Assembly (NCBI GenBank): GCA_029204225.1
Contig: CM055093.1
Span: forward strand, 33,740,525 to 33,804,524
Source of the DNA: Diphasiastrum complanatum
Lineage: Eukaryota; Streptophyta; Lycopodiopsida; Lycopodiales; Lycopodiaceae
Direction: 5' to 3'
DNA: 64,000 bases
This document shows positions 48,420 to 60,532 of this stretch, piece after piece (the first letter of the stretch is position 1; every line of letters starts with the position of its first letter). Position numbers and translations under genes: made by a program. The notes under the pieces were generated by a model. That model was not told where the DNA came from. It made no database searches and saw only the letters and a program-made list of their open reading frames with translations.

Positions 48420-49670
48420 TACATTTGTAGGTCCTCCTAGTGGGGAGTGGCCTCGTAGCCTCCTGCACATGCTTCTCCTCTACATTATCATCATCCCCAG
48501 CATCTGATGTCTCATCAGAAAAAGACCCTTGGCTCTAATTCAGTCTCCTCAGTAGAGCTATCAAAGTTGTCCTCTAAATGCCTTTACTAAGCAGCGGCAG
48601 CTTGAGTCTGTTGTGATGCACTTCAAGTCACAGGTCCTGCACATAGAGTTTTGCAGCTATTTTAAAGTACCCATTGTCCAAAATTGAACTTTGAACACTC
48701 GAGACCTAGGAGATAGTAGATACTACAATCTTGAACTTGATTGAAATACAAGACTCAAGTAATCAAATTTCAATTACCGAGCAAGGCTCAAGTCTCAAGC
48801 CTATCTGATCGTGCAACGGACTCGTGATAGAAGAGGGCATATATATCCTTCTCCTCTTCTGACCTAGGTGGGAAATCAGGAGCCTTGGCGATTTCGATCT
48901 CGTTAGGATTTACCTAAAGTTTAAACAATTCACATATGCACGACTAGTCATTCACTCATGTCACATCACAAATTTTCATATTACAAATGGTTCATGAATC
49001 ATCAAACTTCAAACTAGTCAACTTTCAAGACTTTAAGTACCAAGATTCAAGTGATAAGTTTCAACACTAAGCACTCAAATTCAAGTTGTAGTTCAAGCTC
49101 AAGCCTCAAATACAAAGTTTAAACGATTAGTAATTACCTGCATGGGTTTTTTGGCCTCCCTCATATTATTTAGAAGACATAGGTTTGAATGCACAAACGC
49201 TAGCCTTTCTAATTGCTCTGTGGAGAGCTTGTTTCTCTTCTTGGTGTGTATGAGGGTGTAGATACTCCGGTTCGTCTCAAGACTAGATTTGCAAAATGGA
49301 AATGAAAGAAAATAGAAGGGCCAAGGGGTTATAGTACATACCTGGAAAAACTCAACTCAGTGCATTGATCAAGCTGCTCACACAACCTATGCATAAACTT
49401 GTAGAGAAGGCCCATGGTGGATCCCTCTCTATCTGTGAGTCGTAGAATGGTGTGGAGTGGCTACAATAACAATCAATCAATCTTGTCTCGTCCCAAAAGG
49501 CTGATGACAAAACGATGGTCTCAAATCTCCTAGATCGAGATTTAGTTAATCTGCTCCACTGTACCCATAGGTTAGAAACAATCATTTGTTTGAGGGTGTG
49601 GTGTACCTTTAGGAGCCGCTCCAAGACTATAAATATGAATGCAAACCTAAACACATTCAACATTTTACAA
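48420..49670 (-). pseudogene. hAT transposase C-terminal remnant with introns
   Basis: Minus-strand order: ETIVLSSAFWDETRLI (about 49560-49490), a frameshifted continuation TDREGSTMGLLYKFMHRLCE, then YTLIHTKKRNKLSTEQLERL and AFVHSNLCLL (about 49290-49160), the hAT dimerisation domain. A GT-AG intron at 48914-49137 (CATGCAG|GTAATT ... TTTAG|GTAAATCC) joins to VNPNEIEIAKAPDFPPRSEE, and an acidic tail (SDAGDDDNVEEKH) lies near 48500-48430. The Cys of the usual SxCER block is replaced and frames change at least once, so it is inactive. It is a separate copy from the hAT remnant at 23.4 kb. Confidence 0.8.
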
Positions 49671-49772
49671 TTTAAATTTTACGAATTTTGAACAATCATC
49701 AAATTTCAATTATCAATGCATCAAAGTTCAAACTTCAAAGCAAGTGCCAAAAATTGAGATCAGGTGAGGCTT

Positions 49773-50540
<768 letters not shown>

Positions 50541-50552
50541 TGGTATCAGAGC
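50541..50552 (+). other. Primer-binding site (tRNA-iMet)
   Basis: TGGTATCAGAGC, perfect match, directly after the LTR end. Confidence 0.92.
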
Positions 50553-50940
50553 TACCGGATCTACAGCAAGCTTGTATGTTGGCGCCCTACCAAAAGAGGA
50601 ACTATTTTTTGTTCTAAAATTTCAACATCCTGCTAATTTTTCCAAGTGGAGTTTGGATCAGCTTTTTTGTCTCTTTTCAGATTGAAGGAGGGCGCCCATC
50701 ACAAATCTTGGAGGAGCAATTTTTGGTGCCCAAAAATCACCATCTCAAATCTGATTTTTTTGTAGCCAGTTTTCAACAAGTTTTGTTTGGAGGAGGGCAC
50801 CCAAAAATCTGCTTCTGATTTGGGGTTTTGGAGCCTTCTTATCTTGCGGTTTTTTTTTTTTTTCAAGTTTGCAGTTGTGAAGGAGGCCGCCCATATTCAG
50901 CATACCCTATTTTGGGCTAGGGCAAATTTGTGGCTGGAAA
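50553..50940 (+). mobile_element. Gypsy leader with GGAGGAGGGYGCCCA repeats
   Basis: Non-coding leader with motif copies at 50684, 50710, 50789 and 50879 (and one in the LTR at 50454), each pairing a GGAGG run with GCCCA. A T-rich stretch separates the copies. Confidence 0.6.
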
Positions 50941-53540
50941 ATTGTAGATTTTAAGCAAGCAAAACTTAGATGATATAGCATTGACTGGCCAATTCTTAGT
51001 ACCTTCAGCCTATCAGTATACATTCGAGATGCCGAATGGAAAGGCTACAAAGATTTGGGATCATCAGGTTTTGTAGATACCCATTACAATATAGGAGTAC
51101 AAGGACGAGCTAAATTTTGAAATGATTAGACTGGCACGTTATCTTGTTGGATTGCCTCCTAGCTTGAATGTGGAGCATAACATTGAGCACATTTTGGGGG
51201 TCCCTGTCTAGTTTGTCGACCACCTTACAAGATGAGTCTTAGGGAGGAGGAGGAGGTGAAGAACATGTTGGATGAGTGTCTTAAGTTGGGGTACATACAA
51301 CCTCCTTCCTCATCCTTTGTGTTCCTTATCTTGATAGTTAAGAAAAAGATGGTTTGCTTTGGATGTGCGTTCATTGTTGTGCACTTAATAAGCTCACGAT
51401 ATATATATCGCTATCTGATGCCATGGATTGATGACTTGCTGCCTTGCAGGGTGCGAGACTCTTCAGTATAATACATACTAGATCTCAAAAGTGGTTACCA
51501 TCAAATTAGAAATCGCAATGGATGTCCATAAGATCGCGTTTAGGAACCGGTTTGGACCTTATGAGTGTTAAGTTAAGCCATTTGGGCTGACTAATGTGCC
51601 CACGACATTATGATGCTCATGAATTATATTTTCAAGAAGTATATGGGAAAGCTCATTGTAATATTGATCGATGACATGCTAATGCTAAGGAAGCCAAGTT
51701 GTGTTAGATTTGGGTGGAGTACCCTGATCACATTGTGACGGCAAAGGGAATTTCTATGGACCTAGCAAAGATTGAATTGGCCTAGGCCTATACGTATTAC
51801 GAATTAGGCAGCTGGGTCATTCCTAGGATTCTACAATTTTTATTGTAGATTCATGCAGGCCTTCTCTAGGCTAGTTGCTACTTTAACAAAGAAGTTGCGT
51901 GAATAAGGCCTAGAGGTGAGTTGGGATGAGTCAGAAAGGAGTTTTGAGCTACCGAAAGAGACAATTGCTACTGTGCTAGTTCTTAAAATTGTGGACCCCC
52001 AAAAGTTTTTTACCCTTAAAACTGACGCAAATGGTGTAGCCATTGGGGTTGTGCTGAGTCAGGAAGGGAGACTTGTTGCTTTTGAAAGCTACCCCGCACA
52101 TGAGTAAGAGTTGTATGCGATAATACATGTGCTCAAGGTGTGGTGGCACTATTTATATGGTGTTGAGTTTTATGTTCATACTAACAACAATACTTTCAAG
52201 TACTTTTGCAATCAGCTAAAATTGAGAGGCCACCAGGTCGATGGGCTGAGCTCATACAAGAATTCCATTTGGAGATTTACTATAGAAAAAGGTAAGGGAA
52301 ATGTGGTAGCTAATGCATTATCTCGCATGATGTATCATATGGCCTTTACGGTCATAGAGAATGATCTTGCAAATAATTCAAATAGTACCACTTAGACTGG
52401 TACCTCTGATGAGGCATACACCATTAATGATGGTACGCTTAAGAGAAATGAAGATATACATGCTAGACGTGAATGGGCTTCGTCAGAAGATCCTTCATGA
52501 GTGTCATGACAGTCTTTGTGTAGGGCATTGAGTTATGGATAAGACGGTTGAGTTAGCCTTTTCTGGCCATGTATGCGGCGGCATGCTAGTGAGTATGTGC
52601 CTTGTCATGCGAACAAGGTGAGCGTGTAAGCACTAGAGGTGTACAGCAATTTCTAGATATTCCCCAAGGTCGTTGGGAGAGTGTCTCAATGAACTTTATC
52701 AAGACCTCGAGTTAGCATGATTTGATCATCTTAGTAGTGGATAGGTTAACTAAGATGGCTCACTTTATCGCCACCCGGAAGACCATCACAACCCCGCAAA
52801 TCGCAGAGTTGTTTATTGAACACGTTGTGAGATTGCCTAGACTTCCTTAGTCCATTATTTCCTCTAGGGATCCTTGGTTCATTGGAACATTATGGACTAA
52901 CGTGTTTAACGAGTTGGGCACACATCTGCGGATCAGTAGTAGTGAGCACCCATAGACTGATGGGCAAACCAAGAGGGTCAACTAGGTCCTTGAGGACATG
53001 CTTAAAGCGTACGTTAGTGAGTTGTAGACCGACTTGTATGTTAGTGAGTCGTAGACCGATTGTATAGTTATTTATCACTAGTTGACTTTGCGTACAATGA
53101 TAAGAAGCATGTGTCTACTAGAATGAGCCCGTTCAAGCTCAAATATGGGTTCCGACTTACTAGTCTGGCTACGCTTGGTATTCCCCAAAAACTACATATT
53201 GTTGCAGAGTTTGTGACTTAGATGCAGACAAAGCTAGATTTGGCACGATTAAGTCTGTCCAAGGCTCAAGATCGAGCAGAGGCTTATGTTCATGCAAATC
53301 ATACTTATAGGGAACTTGATGCGGGTGATACAGCCTTCTTGCTATTGCCCAAGTCTAAGGTGATGAGAACTGGCAAGTGTAAAAAGCTATCTCCTAGGTA
53401 TTGTGGACCATGGCTAATTGTCAAGGAGGTCAATAAGGTGGCTTATAAGCTACAACTACCTGAGGGATGCAAGGTGCATCCAATGTTCCATGTAAGTGTT
53501 TTGAGACATGCTTGCATTATGGTGATGACCTAGTAGGTGA
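50941..53540 (+). pseudogene. Ty3/gypsy pol, degenerate
   Basis: In order: the approach to RT (ARYLVGLPPSLNVEHNIEHI, about 51140-51200), EEEEVKNMLDECLKLGYIQP (51240-51300), a decayed RT core, RNase H (FFTLKTDANGVAIGVVLSQE, then YAIIHVLKVWWHYLYGVEF and KGNVVANALSRM, 52000-52330), decayed integrase to about 53200, and integrase C-terminal GPY/F (KKLSPRYCGPWLIVKEVNKV, KVHPMFHVSVLR, 53370-53510). Gag and protease are not recognisable. Many stops, most of them TAG, separate the pieces. No chromodomain or 3' LTR follows. Confidence 0.85.
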
Positions 53541-54502
<962 letters not shown>

Positions 54503-54503
54503 C

Positions 54504-54513
54504 TTTGATACCA
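54504..54513 (-). other. Primer-binding-site-like sequence beside CT array
   Basis: The minus strand reads TGGTATCAAA followed at once by GTGGAGAGAG. It suggests the start of an older minus-strand LTR element whose LTR (54514 onward) was hit by the copia insertion at 54545. Confidence 0.45.
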
Positions 54514-54539
54514 ATTCTTACACTCATAGAGCATAAGCT

Positions 54540-54544
54540 CTTCA
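54540..54544. other. Target-site duplication CTTCA (left)
   Basis: CTTCA directly precedes the left LTR. The same 5-mer follows the right LTR at 60528-60532. Five bases is the usual Ty1/copia duplication. Confidence 0.93.
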
Positions 54545-55234
54545 TGTGAAAAGTACAGTACTAAGGACCATAAATGATCTTTGAATGATCCACAAGGTGA
54601 TTGTATGCTTGTTAAACAATCTATCAGAAACTAGTCATCAGAAAACAAGATCTAGTTTAGCAGCTTGATAGGAAACAAGTAGAGACAATCAAAGCATTGA
54701 TCAAATAGTATAATCCAACTCCACACGTGTGGAAATAAGGCTATAGTACGGCCTGTAGACAGTGTTTACAAAGTGCCAAAGCTGGGTTTCATTGGAAATC
54801 AAGAGTAATCACCATACAATGAGAGGAAACTCGAGTTTCTCCTTGAGGCTCCAAAAAGTTTCTATCTTCTCACTATGGAGAATGGGAATACATAGTAAAA
54901 CACACTTCCTTTTCAAAGTTAGGTGAAAATCCAGCATGTAATAAGGAAGTAGACTCCACTTTCTTGCCCTAATGTGAAAACCCTAGCCTAGATCCAAGAG
55001 TCATGCTTGGTAGGTGCATGGTAGGTACAAATCTCATCATAAATCATGGTCTAGATCCTCCAAAGTAGGAATCACTACCAAATAGACACAACCACTCCTC
55101 TTGACTCGTGGTAACCTACTTTAGGTGTGTATGTACAAGTGGCACTTTGGCCATTCAAGTAACCAACAAACAATATTGACAAAATGTACAATATTCTACA
55201 TGGCTAGATTTGCCAATCTAGGCAATTTTTCACA
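54545..55234 (-). mobile_element. Copia 3' LTR (690 bp)
   Basis: TGTGAAAAGTACAG...AATTTTTCACA. It contains a 14-bp palindrome TCCACACGTGTGGA at 54720-54733, which has decayed to CACACGTGTG in the other LTR. The element's stop codon (55196-55198) falls inside this LTR, 36 bp from its inner edge. Confidence 0.95.
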
Positions 55235-58200
55235 CTCCTCCTCAAGTCTAGCCTTGGAGATCACAATGCTTTTATCAATAACTCCAATTGAAGATCTAAG
55301 CTTGACAAATGAATCTTTAGGTAAAGTTTTAGTAAACAAATCAGCCAAGCAACTTGATGATGGCACGTGTTGGAGCTTGATCTCTTTAGCTTGCACTTTT
55401 TCCCTCACGAAATGATTAGCAATTTCGATGTGTTTGCTCCTTGCATGGAATGTAGGATTAGTTGCAAGTGATTGGGCTGATTGGTTGTCACAATAGATGA
55501 TAGGGATCTCCTCCTCCATGACATGAAGCTCCACCAATAGCCTTTTGAGCCACAAGAACTCCTTGCATGTTGATGTCAAGGCCTTGTATTCGGATTCTGT
55601 GGAAGATAGGGAGATGGTATCTTGCTTTTTGGAAAGCCATGATACTACTCCATCACATAGAAAGGTGGCAAAGGCACTTGTTGATCCTCTATCCACTTTG
55701 TCACCTGCAAAATCCTAGTCACTATAGGCTCTTAAGCCAAGATTAGTTCCTCTATACAAAATACCAAAATTCTTAGTGAATGAAATGTATCTAAGAACTC
55801 TTTTGGCCATCTTCCAATGTGAAACTAGAGGACTTTGCATGAATTGGCTTAACTTTCCAACACTATAACTAAGATCAGGTCTAGTTATAGTTAAATAGAT
55901 CAAGGAGCCAATAAGCCTTCTATATAATGTGATGTCCTCAAAGGATGCTTCATCACAATCAATAGATGCTTTTACATGTTGCTCCACTGGTGTCTCAATG
56001 CCTTTACAATTCTTCATTCCAAATCTATCTAGGATGGATGTAGCATATTTAGATTGACAATTGAAGCTAAAATCACATCCTCTAATAACCTCTAGTCCAA
56101 GAATGAAGCTCAATAGGCCGAGATCTACCATCTTAAACTCTTTTGCTAAAGCAATTTTTAGATCTCTAATTCCATCTAGATCATTACCACTCAAGATAAT
56201 GTCATCTACATACAAAACAAGAATAATGATCATGCCATCATGAAAACTTATAAACAATGATGGATCATAGGCACTCATTACAAAATTGATGGAAATGAGA
56301 AAAGAGTTTAGCCTAGAGTACCATGCTCTAGGTGCTTGCTTGAGCCCATAAAGGCTCTTCTTCAAAAAAACACACCTTTCCTTCATGATTTGCCTTGATG
56401 AAGCCCTCGGGTTGCCTCATGTAGATCTCTTCCTCCAAATAACCATTGAGGAATTCATTTGTGAAGTCAAGTTGGAATAGCTCCCAATTGAAGGTTGTAG
56501 CAAGACTAATGATCAACCTGATAGTAACAAGCTTAGCCACAGGAGCAAAAGTCTCATCATAATCAATGCCTTTAGTTTGTAAAAAACCTTTGGCAACAAG
56601 CCTAGCTTTATGCTTGCTTATTGATCCATCTTGATTATACTTCAATCTAAAGACCCACTTGCAATCAAGAGGTTTCTTCCCTTGAGGAAGATCCACAAGA
56701 TCCCCAGTATGATTCTCAATAAGAGCATCATACTCTACTTGCATAGCATCCATCCAACTTTTAGACTTACAAGCATCTTCATAGCATGTTGGCTCATCTA
56801 ACATTGAAGTAAGAAAGGTGTAAGATGTGAAAGATGATGAGCCTTCCCTTTGATCACCTTGACCATCATAGGTGAGCCTCAATGGCTCGGATCTTGCCCT
56901 TGTAGATCTTCTTGGAGTTCTTGCATCTTGAGGTGGATCCTCAAGTTCTTCTTCACTTGGAAGCTCCTCCTCCATCCTAGCATGATCCTTGGCATCAAGA
57001 TGATAAGTAGCATTATCATCCAAATCACAAGCATGTCCTTCATCAAAAATCACATCCCTACTCACTATCACCTTGCTAGTGATGGGATTGAAGACTCTAT
57101 AACCTTTGCTATTCTCACCATATCCCACAAAGATGCCTTTGATGGATGTTGCATCATCCTTCCTTCTCTTATCCAAGGATTGGTGTACATAGCAAGTGGA
57201 TCCAAACACTTTGAGATCCTTGAGATTGGGCTTCTCTCCAAATAGAGCTTCAAATGGTGTGATTCCTCCAATGGCTTGGTTTGGCAATCTATTGCACAAA
57301 TAGTTAGCACAAGTTATTGCTTCACCCCAAAATGGTTTGGATAGAGAAGCATCTAGCCTTAAGGCCTTAGCACAATCACAAAGAGATCTATTTCTTCTCT
57401 CACTCACTCCATTTTGTTGAGGGGTGTATGGACATGACAACTCCCTCTTTATGCCATTAGAACTACAAAAGTCAATCAACTTATTGGAGATATATTCACC
57501 TCCATTATCACTCCTTAATGCCTTAATCTTGGTACTAAGTTGATTTTATACCAAAGTCTTGAACTTTACAAAAGAATTAAACACCATTGATTTGCTAGAC
57601 AAGAGGTACATCCAACAAAATCTAGAATAGTCATCAATGAAGATTACATAGTACTTGGCACCACCATTAGACTCATGTGAAAAACTATGAACATCCGAAT
57701 GGATGAGTTCAAGAGGAGAGTTTGATCTTGATGTAGATCTTGAGAAGGGTAGTTTGTGAGCCTTTGAGAGGCTGCATGCTTCACATCTCTTCCCACACTT
57801 TGACAAATGCTTGGGGAGTCCAACTGCAAGCTTCTTTGCAACCATAGATTCCATGGCTTTGTAGTTGGGGTGGCCCAACCTTTTGTGCCACAGTTCCACC
57901 TTTGATAGCTCCATCTTTGCCAATTTAACACTCTCCACTGCAATATTAGCATCAAGCTTAAACAATCTACCTTGCTTAAAGCCTTTGGTTATACATTCAT
58001 CATTTCTAAGGATGGAACAAACTCCATGCTTAAATTGTACATCTAGGCCATTATCCATTAACTGGCCAACACTAAGCAAATTCTTGGTTAACTTAGGAAC
58101 ATAAAGAACATTATCAAGATTCATCCTTTTGGATAATCCCCAATAAAAGGGAATTGTTCCTATTCCACTTATCTTACATTCTTGACTACATGCAGTATAG

Positions 58201-59210
58201 ATTGATCTATGTAAGTCATTGTAAGAAAGTAAGGTGGAGAATATGTCCTTTTGATATGTCATGTGGGAACTTGCCCCACTATCAATCCACCAAGAATCAT
58301 TGGTGTTGCTCTTGGATGATGGTGGTTTGTTGGAAACCATCAAGGATGACTCTTCATCCTCCTCCTCCTCTTGATGTGCAATGTTGCTTTGTTTGCTCTC
58401 TTGTGCCTTCTTCTTCTTGAGACATTCTGATGCAAAATGTCCTTTCTTTCCATAGAAAAAACATTTGTACTTGGACTTGTCTTTGATCTTGCCCTTTGAG
58501 CTTGAAGCCTCATCCTCCTCCTTGGTCTCCTTGAAGTGCTTCTTCTTGCCATTGGTCTTCTTCTTGCTTTTGAATGAGAAATTAGCTTTCTCATCACCAT
58601 CCTGCAGAGAAATAGCATTCATTCTTGCATTGGTATGCAACATCCTACACTCTTCAGCTACTAATACACTGTGTAGCTTTTCTATAGTAGGCAAAGTGTC
58701 TTGGATTGCAAAGCTTTGGACCAAATTTGTAAAGCCACTCCCTAGACCATTGAGGACAATTTGAACAAGCTCACTATCTTGAATCTTCTCTCCAATGGAA
58801 GCTAACTCCCTATTGAGAGACTTGATTCTAAGCACATAATCTTGTGCACTCTCATCACTCCTCTTCATGCTTTGTAGAATCTGATTCCTAAGCATGAGAA
58901 CCCTCGAAGTGTTACTTGACTCATAGATAGATTTTAAAGATTCCCAAGCCTCTTTAGCACTCTTACATGATGATACTTCCCTTAAAAGATCATTGCTTAC
59001 ATTCCTCTTAATACAGTGAAGTGCAAGTCTAGACCTCTTCTTGTATCTCACTAATTCCTGTGCACCTAGAGGTTCATCTTCATCATCTTTTAGAAACTCA
59101 TAAAGATCCTGGAGCACCATTAGTGACTCCATCCTCACTTTCCAAATAGCATAATTGGTAGAATTTAACCTCTCACTAGCTTCTAGAAGGTAGGCTCCCA
59201 CTGATCCCAT
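55196..59210 (-). pseudogene. Copia gag-pol polyprotein, interrupted
   Basis: One frame of about 1,340 codons begins at 59210 (MGSVGAYLLEASERLN). Gag has LNSTNYAIWKVRMES and a zinc knuckle CFFYGKKGHFASEC (Tyr for the second Cys, 58452-58454). Protease has WWIDSGASSHMT; integrase has LWHKRLGHPN, a CxxC pair, HSDVHS, LRSDNGGEY and QNGVSERRNR. RT has CKWVFRLKYNQDGS and YVDDIILSG, RNase H has AYSD, LSSTESEYKAL and YCDNQSAQS. Breaks: an in-frame TAA at 57546-57548 inside integrase, an extra T in a T-run at 56364-56370 that shifts the frame in RT, and an in-frame TAG at 55715-55717 at the start of RNase H. Catalytic residues are otherwise in place. The protein ends inside the 3' LTR. The frames on the opposite strand are shadows. 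Confidence 0.95.
55235..55245 (-). other. Polypurine tract
   Basis: The minus strand reads TTGAGGAGGAG directly before the 3' LTR, the expected second-strand primer. Confidence 0.85.
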
Positions 59211-59827
59211 CTTACTAGCAAGATTCTACACACAAGATATATTTGTTTGGACCTGAATCTCACAAAGGTTTCTAACTTGAAGTGTTTTCACTCAAATGTT
59301 GACTTCTAATCCAACAGATGGATTTGTAATCACAATTCTATCACTCCCTCACAAGCTGGAATGAAGATAAGATGAGATGAAAACTACACTCAAGCAAATC
59401 TTGCCAATCTTGGCTATTCTTGGATAAAAACTGACTCTATCTCTCTCATTCACTTTGATGTACTTTCAAGACCTGGTTTCCACTTTAAGAAGGTCTAAAA
59501 TTAGCCTAGATTAATTAGTTTTCATGAAAGAAATTCAAAACTAATCAATGGCAAGTGATCTTGGTAGCTTATCCTAGGATTTGCACCAAAAATTACATCA
59601 AACTAACAGCAGATGAATTTTCTATGATCCAATGAATATGGGTTATTAAATGCTGGTTCAGAGATGCCCACACGTGTGAACAATACGGATTTTGATCCTG
59701 AAAAAGTTTGGGATCAAATCCCCTCACCAAAACCTGGATACCAGCTTGCCCTTCCAATACTAGCTTTTTGCACCAAAACCTGCTAAAACTGGATTAGATT
59801 CAAACACAGATCAATGGCCTTGTACTT
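59211..59827 (-). mobile_element. Copia leader
   Basis: About 620 bp of non-coding sequence between the primer-binding site and the gag start. It contains CACACGTGTG at 59669. Confidence 0.8.
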
Positions 59828-59840
59828 GGCTCTGATACCA
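59828..59840 (-). other. Primer-binding site (tRNA-iMet)
   Basis: The minus strand reads TGGTATCAGAGCC, directly abutting the 5' LTR. Confidence 0.95.
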
Positions 59841-60527
59841 TGTGAAAAGTACAGTACTAAGGACCATAAATGAATCTTTGAATGATCCACAAGGTGATTG
59901 TATGCTAAACAATCTATCAGAAACTAGTCATCAGAAAACAAGATCTAGTTTAGCAGCTTGATAGGAAACAAGTAGAGACAATCAAAGCATTGATCAAATA
60001 GTATAATCCAACTCCACACGTGTGAAAATAAGACTGTAGTACGGCTTGTAGACAGTGTTTACAAAGTGCCAAAGCTGGGTTTCATTGGAAATCAAGAGTA
60101 ATCACCATACAATGAGAGGAAACTCGAGTTTCTCCTTGAGGCTCCAAAAAGTTTCTATCTTCTCACTATGGAGAATGGGAATACATAGTAAAACACGCTT
60201 CCTTTTCAAAGTTAGGTGAAAATCCAGCATGTAATAAGGAAGTAGACTCCACTTTCTTGCCCTAATGTAAAAACCCTAGCCTAGATCCAAGAGTCATGCT
60301 TGGTAGGTGCATGGTAGGTACAAATCTCATCATAAATCATGGTCTAGATCCTACAAAGTAGGAATCACTACCAAATAGACACAACCACTCCTCTTGACTC
60401 GTGGTAACCTACTTTAGGTGTGTATGTACAAGTGGCACTTTGGCCATTCAAGTAACCAACAAACAATATTGACAAAATGTACAATATTCTACATGGCTAG
60501 ATTTGCCAATGTAGGCAATTTTTCACA
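59841..60527 (-). mobile_element. Copia 5' LTR (687 bp)
   Basis: Same ends as the 3' LTR; about 8 base differences plus a 4-base deletion and a 1-base insertion relative to it. Confidence 0.95.
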
Positions 60528-60532
60528 CTTCA
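60528..60532. other. Target-site duplication CTTCA (right)
   Basis: Matches 54540-54544 exactly. Confidence 0.93.

Larger units (their letters stand above)
54545..60527 (-). mobile_element. Complete Ty1/copia retrotransposon, 5983 bp
   Basis: All structural parts are present: LTRs of 690 and 687 bp with perfect TGTGAAAA/TTTTCACA ends, 5-bp CTTCA target duplications, an initiator-Met primer-binding site, a polypurine tract, and one gag-protease-integrase-RT-RNase H reading region on the minus strand. By eye the two LTRs differ at about 8 substitutions and two small indels, near 1.2%, so the insertion is young next to everything else here. Coding is broken by two stops and one frameshift. It sits in older retroelement sequence beside a CT array and a primer-binding-like site. 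Confidence 0.95.

Noticed and set aside
56364-56370. Programmed frameshift at the T7 run in the copia RT
   Set aside because: The shift needed to stay in frame is not the -1 shift that a U-rich slippery site promotes (a -1 slip meets a stop at once). The downstream protein is kept by removing one T, so an ordinary insertion is simpler.
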